This document shows positions 35,978 to 43,959 of a DNA stretch of 64,000 bases, piece after piece. The translations under genes were made by a program, and so were the position numbers. Each line of letters begins with the position of its first letter. The stretch's first letter is position 1. Location of the stretch: positions 868,001 to 932,000 of the forward strand of contig NZ_JAODUA010000001.1 of the NCBI RefSeq assembly GCF_025399895.1, given 5' to 3'. Below the pieces are notes generated by a model. It was not told the origin of the DNA. It saw only the letters and a program-made list of their open reading frames with translations, and did no database searches. Origin of the DNA: Streptomyces sp. ASQP_92. Lineage in GTDB: Bacteria; Actinomycetota; Actinomycetes; Streptomycetales; Streptomycetaceae.

Positions 35978-37132
35978 TCAGCGCGCCCGCTTCACCGCAC
36001 GCAGCACCACGAACTTCGGGTCGGACGCCATGACGTCGCAGGCGCCGAACATCCGGCGGAGCTTCTCGTGGTAGCCGAGGTGGCGGTTGCCGACCACCCA
36101 CAGCTCACCGCCCTCGCGCAGCGCGGCGCGGGCGTCGGCGAACATCCGCGAGGAGGTGCGGTCCGTCGTCGCCTGGTGGGTGTGGAACGGCGGGTTGTTC
36201 AGGACCAGGTCGGCGCTCTCGGGCGGGAAGTCGGCCAGGCCGTCGCCGAGCCGGAACTCCGCCTCGCGGTCGGGCCCCGCGCACATCCGGAAGGTGGCCT
36301 CGGCCGACGCCATCGCCGGGTGCGACTCGTCGACGAAGGTGACCCGCGCCTCCGGGTTGGCCAGCGCCGCGGCCGTCCCCACGATCCCGTTGCCGCAGCC
36401 CAGGTCCACCACGTGGTCCGGGCCGGTGCGCTCGGGCAGGTGCTGGAGCAGGAAGCGGGTCCCGATGTCGAGGCGGTCGGCGCAGAACACCCCGGCGTGA
36501 TTGGTGACGGCGAGCCCGGACGCGGGGCCGATGCCCAGCTCCAGGGAGTACGTCAGCGGCCACGGGTTGCGGGGCCTGGCGAGCTCCGGATCCACGGTGG
36601 TGAAGATCAGCCGTGCCTTCTTCTCGGCCAGCGAGGTCTTCGTCGGGCCCAGGATCCGCTCGAACAGGTCCAGCGTCGAGGTGTGGATCTCCTTGACCAT
36701 CCCGGCGCCGACCACGACCGTGCCCGCGTGCAGCGAGGGCGCGATCCGCAGCAGCTGGTCCTCCAGGAGCCCGAGGCTCTTGGGCACCCGTACGAGCAGC
36801 ACGTCGACGCGCTCGGGCACCTCGTCCCGGGTCGACAGCAGGCGTACGGAATCCGGCGCGCGGCCCGCCCGCGCCAGGTTGGCCCGGGTCGCCTCCTGGG
36901 CCAGGAACGAGTCGCTGATCTGTACGGGGTGGTGCTCGGCAAGGGCCGTGGTGAGCGCGCCCCAGCGGTCGCCGGTGACGACGACGGTCCCCGACAGGTC
37001 CAGGTCCCCGATGGTGGCGAGGTGGCGCAGCAGATACTCGTCGGCGGCGTCCCAGGCCCGCAGCGGGTCGCGGGGGTCTTCGGGGAATCGGGTCAGTTCG
37101 TGCTCGCCCCAAGGCGTGATCATGCGGTTCAT
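35978..37132 (-). CDS. RlmG/RsmC-type rRNA guanine-N2 methyltransferase
   Basis: Protein of 384 residues from ATG 37132 (ATG 37123 is an alternative). It has the two-domain layout of this family: a degenerate N-terminal Rossmann domain and an active C-terminal one with the SAM motif VVDLGCGNGIVG near residue 240 and the catalytic NPPFH near 305 (LVLNNPPFHTHQ). It should use SAM to methylate a guanine in rRNA; E. coli RlmG targets 23S G1835 and RsmC 16S G1207. Which target applies here is not decided. It is transcribed alone. Confidence 0.88.
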   Translation of the reverse strand: MNRMITPWGEHELTRFPEDPRDPLRAWDAADEYLLRHLATIGDLDLSGTVVVTGDRWGALTTALAEHHPVQISDSFLAQEATRANLARAGRAPDSVRLLSTRDEVPERVDVLLVRVPKSLGLLEDQLLRIAPSLHAGTVVVGAGMVKEIHTSTLDLFERILGPTKTSLAEKKARLIFTTVDPELARPRNPWPLTYSLELGIGPASGLAVTNHAGVFCADRLDIGTRFLLQHLPERTGPDHVVDLGCGNGIVGTAAALANPEARVTFVDESHPAMASAEATFRMCAGPDREAEFRLGDGLADFPPESADLVLNNPPFHTHQATTDRTSSRMFADARAALREGGELWVVGNRHLGYHEKLRRMFGACDVMASDPKFVVLRAVKRAR

Positions 37133-37194
37133 TGTCCGCCAGGCTAACCCGGATCGGCCGGCCGTCCCCGCCGCGGCGGCCGGGCGGGTCCGCC

Positions 37195-37842
37195 TCAGCC
37201 GCGGTCGAGGTAGGCGAGCACCGCGAGCACCCGGCGATTGTCGTCGTCGGAGACCGGCAGGCCCAGCTTCGCGAAGATGTTGGAGGTGTGCTTGGCGATG
37301 GCCCGCTCGGTGACGACGAGCCGCTCGGCTATCGCCGCGTTGGAGCGGCCCTGCGCCATCAGCTCCATCACCTCCAGCTCGCGCGGGGTGAGCTTGCCGA
37401 GCGGCTTGTCCTGCGCCTTGCGGGAGAGCAGCTGCTGGATCACCTGGGGGTCCATCGCGGTGCCGCCGGCGGCCACCCGGCGTACCGCGTCCACGAACTG
37501 CGCCGCGTCGAACACCCGGTCCTTGAGCAGATAGCCGACGCCGCCGGTGCCGTCCGCCAGGAGCTCGCGCGCGTAGAGCTGCTCCACGTGCTGGGACAGG
37601 ACCAGGACCGGCAGGCCGGGCCGGGCCCGGCGGGCGGCGAGCGCGCACTGGAGGCCCTCGTCGGTGTGCGACGGCGGGAGCCGGACATCGACGATCGCGA
37701 CGTCCGGCTCCAGGTCGGCCAGCGCCCGGGTCAGCTCGGGCCCGCTCTCCACGGCGGCGACGATCTCGAAGTCGAACGCCTCCAGCATCCTGACGAGGCC
37801 GTCGCGCAGCAGGAACAGGTCTTCGGCTAGGACAACGCGCAA
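37195..37842 (-). CDS. NarL/FixJ-type response regulator
   Basis: Protein of 215 residues. The receiver domain starts RVVLAEDLFLLRDGL, with the phosphate-accepting Asp in VAIVDVRLPP and Lys in YLLKDR. The C-terminal LuxR helix-turn-helix reads LTPRELEVMELMAQGRSNAAIAERL. The only start that keeps the full receiver is TTG 37842, which has GGAG five bases upstream and lies inside the kinase gene, giving a 16-bp overlap. It is the partner of the kinase encoded upstream and should bind DNA as a dimer when phosphorylated. Confidence 0.92.
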   Translation of the reverse strand: MRVVLAEDLFLLRDGLVRMLEAFDFEIVAAVESGPELTRALADLEPDVAIVDVRLPPSHTDEGLQCALAARRARPGLPVLVLSQHVEQLYARELLADGTGGVGYLLKDRVFDAAQFVDAVRRVAAGGTAMDPQVIQQLLSRKAQDKPLGKLTPRELEVMELMAQGRSNAAIAERLVVTERAIAKHTSNIFAKLGLPVSDDDNRRVLAVLAYLDRG

Positions 37843-39092
37843 GGGATCTCCAGGGTGACCAGAGTGGGGCCGCCCGCGGGGCTGCTGACGGCGAGCACGC
37901 CGTCGAATGTACCGAGCCGCCGCTCGACCCCGTTCAGGCCGCCGCCCGCCCCCGAGGCGGCCCCGCCCCTGCCGTTGTCGCCGACGGAGACGCGCAGCGC
38001 GCCCGCCGCGTACGACAGGTCGACCCAGATGCTGTCCGCCGCCGCGTGCTTGACGGCGTTGGTGAGCACCTCGCTGACCGCGAAGTAAGCCGCCGACTCC
38101 ACCGGCGCCTCGGCGCGGGCCCGCTCCGGCAGATCCACCGAGACCTCCGTGGGCACCGGCAGCCGCAGCGCCAACGCCCTGATGGCGTCGGCCAGTCCAC
38201 GCTCGGCGAGGACCGGCGGGTGGATGCCGCGCACCAGGTCGCGCAGCTCGGTCAGCGCCTCGGCGGACGAGGCGCGGGCCATCGCGAGGAGCTTCTTGGC
38301 CTGCGCCGGGTCCGTCTCGACGAGCGCCTCGATGGTGCCCAGGTTCATCCCCATCGCGACGAGCCGCGCTTGCGCTCCGTCGTGCAAGTCCCGCTCGATG
38401 CGCCGCAGTTCGGCCGCCGAGGTGTCCACGGCGTCGTGCCGGGTCTCGGTGAGGCGGTCGACGCGCTGGGCCAGTTCGGCCTCGCGGGAGGGGGCGAGCA
38501 CCGCGGCGGCGAGCCTGAAGTGGGCGCGCAGCAGGGCCGGGTTGACGAACAGGCCGAGCGCGAACATCGCGGTGCCGAGCGCGGCGGCCGCGAACGCGCT
38601 CGCCTGGCTGGTGACGTGGATGAACAGGAACCAGTCGCCGCCCGCGTCCGCGATCGGCCGCCACACCCCGAGCGCGAGCACCCAGCCGTAGCCGAGGTAG
38701 GCGAGCAGGGTCCCCGGCAGGAGCGCGAGCACGGCGCCCGCGGTCATGTCCACTAGGAGCCAGCGCAGATCGTGCCAGGTCGCCGGGGACCGCAGCAGCG
38801 CCGCGCACCGCTGGACCGCGCCCATCCAGCCGGGGCGGCAGGGCACCGGGGGGTAGGCGGAGCCGATCCGCACCCCGCTCCACTGCGCGGCGAGCCTGCG
38901 CCGGATGTCGGCGTGCGCGCGCACCCTGCCGAGGACGGCAGGTGTGGTCACCACCCCGATGCCGAGCGGGATGAGGCCGATCGAGACCACGGCGAGGACG
39001 AACAGGACGATCGAGGCGGTCAGCGCGCTCAGTGCCACCGCGACGCCCCGCGCCCCCGCCGCCAGTCCCTCGCGTGCCCTGCTCGCGTTCAT
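37827..39092 (-). CDS. Sensor histidine kinase (HisKA_3 type)
   Basis: Membrane protein of 421 residues. The first 200 residues have four to five transmembrane segments (about 20-50, 110-140 and 160-185) of the kind seen in actinobacterial sensor domains. The phospho-accepting His is residue 237 in RIERDLHDGAQARL. The HATPase_c domain shows the N box (SEVLTNAVKHA) and a G box (GDNGRGGA). It phosphorylates the regulator encoded by the overlapping next gene. The stimulus is unknown, although related Streptomyces systems respond to envelope stress. Confidence 0.92.
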   Translation of the reverse strand: MNASRAREGLAAGARGVAVALSALTASIVLFVLAVVSIGLIPLGIGVVTTPAVLGRVRAHADIRRRLAAQWSGVRIGSAYPPVPCRPGWMGAVQRCAALLRSPATWHDLRWLLVDMTAGAVLALLPGTLLAYLGYGWVLALGVWRPIADAGGDWFLFIHVTSQASAFAAAALGTAMFALGLFVNPALLRAHFRLAAAVLAPSREAELAQRVDRLTETRHDAVDTSAAELRRIERDLHDGAQARLVAMGMNLGTIEALVETDPAQAKKLLAMARASSAEALTELRDLVRGIHPPVLAERGLADAIRALALRLPVPTEVSVDLPERARAEAPVESAAYFAVSEVLTNAVKHAAADSIWVDLSYAAGALRVSVGDNGRGGAASGAGGGLNGVERRLGTFDGVLAVSSPAGGPTLVTLEIPCALS

Positions 39093-39143
39093 CGTGTCCC
39101 CGTCTCCCTCGCCCGTGCTGCCGGACCTCAGTGTCGCCGAGCC

Positions 39144-39168
39144 CCGGACCCCGGGTCACGGGGTCCGG
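39144..39168 (-). terminator. Hairpin downstream of the GlnRII-like gene
   Basis: CCGGACCCC at 39144-39152 and its complement at 39160-39168 form a perfect 9-bp stem with a 7-base loop. It sits 84 bp after the regulator stop codon and before the kinase gene, so it probably ends the regulator transcript. No U-run follows, as is usual in Streptomyces. Confidence 0.5.
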
Positions 39169-39251
39169 CCCCCGGGCGGGGGGTGTAGCTGGCGACACCC
39201 CGGTGGCCGGTACGGGCGGGGGGAGCGGCCCGGCGAGCACCGTCGAGGGGA

Positions 39252-39833
39252 TCAGGGGGCGTACTTGTAGCCCACCCGGCGCACGGTCTGGATGGCCCCG
39301 CGGTGTTCGGCGCCCATCTTGCGGCGCAGCCGGGCCACATGGACGTCCACGGTGCGGCCGTCGCCGACGTGCCCGTAGCCCCACACCGTGGTCACGAGCT
39401 GGTCGCGGGTGTGCACCCGGTGCGGATGCGCCACCAGGTGGGCGAGGAGCTCGAACTCCAGGTAGGTGAGGTCGAGTTGGCGCCCGTGCACCGAGGCGAT
39501 CCGGCGTGCCCCGTCGATCCGTACCAGGGCGTCACCGCCGGTGCCGGGCTCGACCGGCACGGGCGTCAGGGACTCGGGGGCCGCCGCCAGGACCGGGGGC
39601 TGGTGGTCGGCCGGGACCAGCACCAGATAGCCGACCATCGGGGGCCGCCCCGGCAGCGCGGGCAGGGTGTGCTGGGGGGCGGGCAGCCAGGTGGCGCCCG
39701 GCGGAAGGAAGTCGAGGACCTGGGCGGCGGCCGGCTGGGCCACCTCGTCGCGGTCCACGGCCCGCAGTCGGTGCCGGCCCCGGGGGAGAGGGGCGGGGGC
39801 GTCGGAGGGCTGGAGGGTACGGGTGTTCGCCAT
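39252..39833 (-). CDS. glnRII: GlnRII-like OmpR-type DNA-binding protein without receiver domain
   Basis: Protein of 193 residues. The C-terminal half (about 105-193) is a winged helix of OmpR/PhoB type: LDLTYLEFELLAHL, HTRDQLVTTVWGY and RTVDVHVARLRRKMG, close to the DNA-binding domain of Streptomyces GlnR. The N-terminal 100 residues are Pro-rich and lack the Asp pocket of a receiver domain. S. coelicolor encodes GlnRII near glnII, and GlnRII binds the glnA promoter region; position and sequence both support the same identity here. It likely reads the boxes at glnA and glnII. The symbol is inferred, not certain. Confidence 0.72.
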   Translation of the reverse strand: MANTRTLQPSDAPAPLPRGRHRLRAVDRDEVAQPAAAQVLDFLPPGATWLPAPQHTLPALPGRPPMVGYLVLVPADHQPPVLAAAPESLTPVPVEPGTGGDALVRIDGARRIASVHGRQLDLTYLEFELLAHLVAHPHRVHTRDQLVTTVWGYGHVGDGRTVDVHVARLRRKMGAEHRGAIQTVRRVGYKYAP

Positions 39834-39920
39834 GAGGGGTCAGCTCTTTCGCGCGGAGAGTCGTCGGCAGGGGACGTACGTCGTTGCGCGCGGGCCGAAG
39901 GCCTGGAGGGGATCGAGGCG

Positions 39921-40040
39921 TTAGAGGGCCGGCGCGTTCCTCGCGCGGCAACACACCCGGTCGAAGTCGTGGTCCTGACGCGACGGCCAGAACGGCTCGA
40001 GGTCGGTGCGACCTGTCGAGGTGCTCGGGGCGCTGGTCAT
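39921..40040 (-). CDS. 39-residue Cys-Cys micropeptide, possible leader peptide
   Basis: Short frame of 39 codons starting at ATG 40040 and ending 87 bp before the GlnRII-like gene on the same strand. The C-terminal part SRQDHDFDRVCCRARN resembles the Streptomyces leader peptides found before sulfur genes, which end in a His-x-Asp-x-x-Arg stretch followed by Cys. The ribosome site is weak. It could act as a cysteine-sensing attenuator for the regulator gene, or simply be a small protein. Confidence 0.5.
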   Translation of the reverse strand: MTSAPSTSTGRTDLEPFWPSRQDHDFDRVCCRARNAPAL

Positions 40041-40157
40041 GCCCCCATTCAACCAGACGAGGGGCCCGGCGCAGCAGCCCCCTCCCACGGACTGATACGG
40101 GCCGGGGGCACAGCGTGACCGGAATCGGTCGCTCCGAAACGCGGCCCGGAACGCCGA

Positions 40158-40187
40158 GGGGCGCCCACCGGTCAACGGCGGGCGCCC
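40158..40187 (-). terminator. Hairpin after glnII
   Basis: GGGGCGCCC at 40158-40166 can pair with GGGCGCCC at 40180-40187, leaving a loop of about 13 bases. It lies 23 bp past the glnII stop codon and may end that transcript before the micropeptide gene. Confidence 0.45.
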
Positions 40188-40209
40188 TGGCGGCACTTGG
40201 GGCAGCTGC

Positions 40210-41250
40210 TCAGACCTGGCCGGCCTTCTCCAGGCCGGTGCAGCAGGTGTCGACGATGAGCCGGGTCACCACATACGGGTCGACGTTGGCGTTCGGGCGG
40301 CGGTCCTCGATGTAGCCCTTGCGGTCCACCTCGACCTGCCATGGGATGCGGACCGAGGCGCCGCGGTCCGAGACGCCGTACTTGTACTGGTCCCACGGGG
40401 CCGTCTCGTGCAGACCCGTCAGCCGGTCGTCGATGCCGGCGCCGTAGTTCTTGACGTGGTCCATCGGCTTGGAGCCCTCGCCGAGCGCCTCGCACGCGGT
40501 GATGATCGCGTCGTACCCCTCGCGCATCGCCCTGGTGGAGAAGTTGGTGTGCGCGCCCGCGCCGTTCCAGTCGCCCTTGACCGGCTTCGGGTCGAGGGTG
40601 GCCGAGACGTTGAAGTCCTCGGCGGTGCGGTACAGGAGCCAGCGCGCGATCCACAGCTGGTCGGAGACCTCCAGCGGGGAGAGCGGGCCGACCTGGAACT
40701 CCCACTGGCCGGGCATCACTTCGGCGTTGATGCCGGAGATGCCGAGGCCCGCGGCGAGGCAGTGGTCGAGGTGGTTCTCGACGATCTGGCGGCCGAAGAT
40801 CTCGTCCGCGCCGACGCCGCAGTAGTAGCCGCCCTGCGCGGCGGGGAAACCGCCCACGGGGAAGCCGAGCGGGCGGGCGCCGTCGAAGAAGGTGTACTCC
40901 TGCTCGATGCCGAAGATCGGCTCCTGGTCCGCGAACCGCTCCGCGAACGGACGCAGCAGCGCGCGCGTGTTGGACTCGTGGGCGCTGCCGTCGATGTTCA
41001 GGACCTCGCACAGCACCAGGATGTCGTCGCCGCCGCGGATCGGGTCCGGGTAGGAGGCGACGGGCTTCAGGACGCGGTCCGAGGCGTGGCCCTCGGCCTG
41101 GTTGGTGCTGGAGCCGTCGAAGCCCCAGATCGGCAGCTCGGCGACGGCGACGGGCGACCCGGCCATGATCTTCGTCTTGGAACGGAGCTTGGCGGTCGGC
41201 TCGGTGCCGTCGATCCAGATGTACTCGGCCTTGTACGTCACGGAAGCCAT
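40210..41250 (-). CDS. glnII: Type II glutamine synthetase
   Basis: Protein of 346 residues from ATG 41250 (MASVTYKAEYIWIDG). Its short length and the motifs LPIWGFDGSST, FGIEQEYTFF, MPGQWEFQVGP and GDWNGAGAHTNFS are those of eukaryotic-like GSII. It makes glutamine from glutamate, ammonia and ATP. The Tyr adenylylation loop of GSI is absent, so GlnE should not act on it. A GlnR-type box lies at 41328-41365. A weak ribosome site (AAAGG directly before the ATG) leaves the exact start slightly open. Confidence 0.97.
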   Translation of the reverse strand: MASVTYKAEYIWIDGTEPTAKLRSKTKIMAGSPVAVAELPIWGFDGSSTNQAEGHASDRVLKPVASYPDPIRGGDDILVLCEVLNIDGSAHESNTRALLRPFAERFADQEPIFGIEQEYTFFDGARPLGFPVGGFPAAQGGYYCGVGADEIFGRQIVENHLDHCLAAGLGISGINAEVMPGQWEFQVGPLSPLEVSDQLWIARWLLYRTAEDFNVSATLDPKPVKGDWNGAGAHTNFSTRAMREGYDAIITACEALGEGSKPMDHVKNYGAGIDDRLTGLHETAPWDQYKYGVSDRGASVRIPWQVEVDRKGYIEDRRPNANVDPYVVTRLIVDTCCTGLEKAGQV

Positions 41251-41327
41251 CCTTTGCGGGAGCTGCGGGTTGCCTGCGCGCTGCCACGCTGCGGCGCTGC
41301 TGTATGCCCGGAGCCTCACACCCCGAA

Positions 41328-41365
41328 ATTTCCCGGCCGTTGCCCGTTTGTGAACCCGGTGTTAC
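41328..41365 (-). promoter_or_regulatory. GlnR-type box upstream of glnII
   Basis: Read on the minus strand, four pentamers spaced by six bases appear: GTAAC (41365-41361), TTCAC (41354-41350), GCAAC (41343-41339) and GAAAT (41332-41328). GlnR boxes follow GTnAC-n6-GAAAC repeated. Three of the four match well, TTCAC poorly. The site is 78 bp upstream of the start codon. Confidence 0.75.
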
Positions 41366-41555
41366 CTGACGGGGCGAAGGGCCGCCCGGAGCCCGCCCGC
41401 TCTGCGGTTCCTCCGATAGCGGCGCCCGGGGCCTCGGCGCTTCGTCCCAGAAGGCGGCCCGCCCACCGCTCACGACACCGCCGCGTCCGGCTCGTATACC
41501 GCGACAGTCGGCCGCTCTTCGCGCGGTGCCGGTCGCCCGGGGCAGACTGGACGCC

Positions 41556-42476
41556 ATGAACGACACCGCCGCCCCCGCTCGCATCGGCCTCCTCGGCACC
41601 GGCCCCTGGGCCGCCGCCACCCACGCCCCGGCGCTCGCCGCGCACCCCGGCGTCGACTTCGTGGGGGTGTGGGGGCGCCGGCCCGAGGCGGCGGCCGTGA
41701 TCGCGCGCGAGCACGGGGTGGCGGTGTACGAGGACGCGGACGCCCTGTTCGCGGAGTGCGACGCCGTCGCCTTCGCGCTGCCGCCGGACGTCCAGGCCCC
41801 GCTGGCCGTGCGCGCCGCGGCCGCGGGCTGCCATCTGCTCCTGGACAAGCCGGTCGCCACGGACGTGGCGAGCGCCCGTGCGCTGGCCGACGCCGCCGAG
41901 CGGGCCCGGGTCGCCTCCGTCGTGTTCCTCACGCTGCGGTTCGCGCCGGAGACCGCCGCGTGGGTGGCCCAACAGGCCGCCGAGGACGGCTGGTTCACCG
42001 GACGGGCCCAGTGGTACGCGGCCCTGTTCGCGCCGGGCGCCGAGCACAGCCCCTACGCCGCCTCGCCCTGGCGCGGCGAGAAGGGCGCGCTGTGGGATGT
42101 CGGCCCGCACGCCCTGGCCGTGCTGTCCGGGGTGCTCGGCGAGGTGACGGGGCTGACGGCCGCGGCCGGGTCCGGCGACACCGCGCACCTGGTCCTGCGG
42201 CACGCCTCGGGCGCCTCCAGCACCGCCGACCTCAGCTTCACCGCGCCGCCGGCCGCCGCGGGCGTCGAGGTGTCGCTGCTCGGGGCGCGGGGCGCCACCG
42301 CAATGCCCGAATGGGACGGCGCGCTGGGCGCGTTCGCCGCCGCGATCGACGCCCTCCTCGACGCGGCCCGCACCGGGGTGCCGCACCCCTGCGACGTACG
42401 GTTCGGGGCGCGGGTCACCGAGCTGCTGGCCGACGCCGAGGCCCAACTCGGCCGCGCGTCGCGTACGGGGGCGTAG
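41556..42476 (+). CDS. Gfo/Idh/MocA-family oxidoreductase
   Basis: Protein of 306 residues from ATG 41556. The N-terminal Rossmann fold shows RIGLLGTGPWAAATHAPAL for NAD(P) binding, and the catalytic-site motif LLDKPVATD is the usual EKP-type motif with Asp in place of Glu. The C-terminal part is the beta-sheet substrate domain. It likely oxidises or reduces a sugar or cyclitol. Neighbours give no clue about substrate. The 3' end is followed by the 29-bp repeats. Confidence 0.88.
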   Translation: MNDTAAPARIGLLGTGPWAAATHAPALAAHPGVDFVGVWGRRPEAAAVIAREHGVAVYEDADALFAECDAVAFALPPDVQAPLAVRAAAAGCHLLLDKPVATDVASARALADAAERARVASVVFLTLRFAPETAAWVAQQAAEDGWFTGRAQWYAALFAPGAEHSPYAASPWRGEKGALWDVGPHALAVLSGVLGEVTGLTAAAGSGDTAHLVLRHASGASSTADLSFTAPPAAAGVEVSLLGARGATAMPEWDGALGAFAAAIDALLDAARTGVPHPCDVRFGARVTELLADAEAQLGRASRTGA

Positions 42477-42516
42477 CGGGACAAGCCCGTGTACGAGCCC
42501 GGCGGGACAGCCCGGC

Positions 42517-42574
42517 GCGTACCGGGCTCAGCGGGACAGGGCGTCGCGTACCGGGCTCAGCGGGACAGGGCGTC
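42517..42574. repeat. 29-bp tandem repeat covering the 3' end of the ArsC-like gene
   Basis: Two identical 29-bp units, 42517-42545 and 42546-42574, both contain GGGCTCAGCGGGACAGGGC. On the minus strand the second unit encodes the last residues and stop codon of the ArsC-like protein (DALSR, stop), so the first unit is a copied gene tail outside the gene. A third, decayed copy seems to precede it. Confidence 0.85.
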
Positions 42575-42916
42575 GCGTACGGCCTCGTCGGTGCGGCCCA
42601 CCACGGCCGTGCCGTCGTCCGCCGTGATGATGGGGCGCTGGATCAGCTTGGGGTGTTCGGCAAGGGCCGTCACCCAGCGCTCGCGGGAATCCGCGTCGCG
42701 CGGCCAGTCCTTGAGGCCGAGCTCCTTGGCGGCGGCCTCCTGGGTGCGGGTGATGTCCCACGGTTCGAGGCCGAGCCGGCCGAGCACGGCCCGGATCTCG
42801 TCGGGCGAGGGCACGTCTTCGAGGTAGCGGCGCACCGTGTAGTCGGCGCCCTCGGCGTCCAGCAGGTCCACCGCGCTGCGGCACTTCGAGCAGGCCGGGT
42901 TGATCCAGATCTCCAT
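42557..42916 (-). CDS. ArsC/Spx-family reductase-like protein
   Basis: Protein of 119 residues with a thioredoxin-like fold. NPACSKCRSAVDLL at residues 7-20 carries the CxxC of the ArsC family (arsenate reductase and relatives); the Arg pair of the arsenate site is partly present (RPIIT near residue 94). It converges with the oxidoreductase gene. No arsenite exporter is adjacent, so a role other than arsenic resistance is possible. The last codons lie in the 29-bp tandem repeat. Confidence 0.85.
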   Translation of the reverse strand: MEIWINPACSKCRSAVDLLDAEGADYTVRRYLEDVPSPDEIRAVLGRLGLEPWDITRTQEAAAKELGLKDWPRDADSRERWVTALAEHPKLIQRPIITADDGTAVVGRTDEAVRDALSR

Positions 42917-43033
42917 GCCGCAAGGTTACCCGCGAAGGACCCTCAAAGCCCCGCTGGCCAGGGCCGATTGTCAGTGCCCCGCAGTAAAATCGAGGGAGTA
43001 AGTGAGGGTCCCCGACCGCCCAGGAGGATGCCC

Positions 43034-43315
43034 ATGACCGCTGCCGTACTCACCTCGCAACGCCCGAAACAGCTGTCCCTCCAGCCCCTGCACAAGGTGC
43101 CGCTGCCCGCGGGTCGCCCGCGGGTGTGGTACGAGTCCCACAACCGGCGCCTGAAGGCCATGCGCCTGGCCATCGCGCTGCTCGACACCGGCGTCTACCG
43201 CCCCGAGCAGGCGCCCGACCGCGCGATACGCACCATGGCGGCGCTCATCGGGGTGCACCCTCCCTCGGAGGCCACCTGCCGCATGGTGCGCGCGCTGATC
43301 TACGACGGCCGCTGA
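43034..43315 (+). CDS. Small conserved actinobacterial protein of unknown function
   Basis: Protein of 93 residues starting at ATG 43034, six bases after AGGAGG; the ATG at 43028 touches the ribosome site. It is basic, with WYESHNRRLKAMRLAIALLD in the centre. I do not recognise a domain. The final codons YDGR and stop are part of the first unit of the 17-bp repeat array. It is divergent from the ArsC-like gene. Confidence 0.7.
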   Translation: MTAAVLTSQRPKQLSLQPLHKVPLPAGRPRVWYESHNRRLKAMRLAIALLDTGVYRPEQAPDRAIRTMAALIGVHPPSEATCRMVRALIYDGR

Positions 43316-43430
43316 CGCACGACGGCCGCTGATGCACGACGGCCGCTGAAACATGACGGCCGTTGATCTGCGACGGCCGCTGAAACACGACGGCCGTTGA
43401 TGTACGACGGCCAATTGATCCACGACGGGG
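43304..43430. repeat. 17-bp tandem repeat array starting at a gene's stop codon
   Basis: Units beginning GACGGCCG occur at 43304, 43321, 43338, 43355, 43372, 43389 and 43406, a strict 17-bp period, with a last degenerate unit at 43424. The first unit is the coding end of the small gene at 43034-43315, stop codon included. Units vary at the spacer (ctgacgca, ctgaaaca, ttgatctg). Confidence 0.9.
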
Positions 43431-43544
43431 CCGCCCGCCCGGATCGTGCCGCGCGGCGACATCGCGGACTCGATCCGGGCCGGGTGCGGCCGCGGTGATT
43501 CGGGCCGGGCGCGGCTGGAGGCGGGAACAGCCCCAACTCCCGCC

Positions 43545-43907
43545 TCACACCGGCACGTTCGCCGCGCACTCGTCGAGGAGCCGCGCCGTCGCCTCGTCGA
43601 CCACCCGATAGCGCACCACCCGCCCCTCCTTCTCGCCGGCGACCGCTCCGGCCGCCCGCAGCAGCCGAAGCGCCTGCGAGACGGCGGGGTCGCGCATGCC
43701 CGTCGCCACGGCGAGGTCGGAGACGGCCAGCGGGCCCGCCCGGTGCAGGGCGAGGAGCAGGGCGAGCCGGTTGGCGTCGGCGAGCAGCGAGAACCGGTCG
43801 GCCCAGGCCCGCACCCGGTCCGGGTCACCGATGGCCGCGACGGCGTCGCAGACCCGGTGGCCGTCGATGATGCGGTGGCCGGCGCGGTCGGCGGGAACGA
43901 GATGCAT
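43545..43907 (-). CDS. ArsR/SmtB-family metal-type regulator
   Basis: Protein of 120 residues from ATG 43907 with GGAGG eight bases upstream. The winged helix reads LAVSDLAVATGMRDPAVSQALRLL, followed by the beta-wing GRVVRYRVVDE. Possible metal ligands are His2, His11, His17, Cys20 and Cys114. The canonical alpha-5 Asp-x-His pair is not evident. It is divergent from the riboswitch-controlled Ni/Co transporter gene and probably represses that promoter in response to cobalt or nickel. Confidence 0.85.
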   Translation of the reverse strand: MHLVPADRAGHRIIDGHRVCDAVAAIGDPDRVRAWADRFSLLADANRLALLLALHRAGPLAVSDLAVATGMRDPAVSQALRLLRAAGAVAGEKEGRVVRYRVVDEATARLLDECAANVPV

Positions 43908-43959
43908 GCCCGCATCCTCCCAGGGGCGCGCCGCCCGGGCATGTGTGATCTTCGATACC

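Noticed and set aside
37133..37648. Upstream extension of the methyltransferase to 37648
   Set aside because: The extension overlaps the response regulator gene in another frame and yields Arg/Pro-rich sequence. Homologous length fits the start at 37132.
42557..42916. Arsenic-resistance operon formed by the ArsC-like and ArsR genes
   Set aside because: The ArsR gene is 630 bp away with another gene and the 17-bp array between them, no arsenite exporter is present, and its divergent partner is a cobalt transporter.
43304..43430. Possible CRISPR array
   Set aside because: The units repeat every 17 bp with no unique 30-bp-class spacers and no cas genes nearby. It is a simple tandem repeat.
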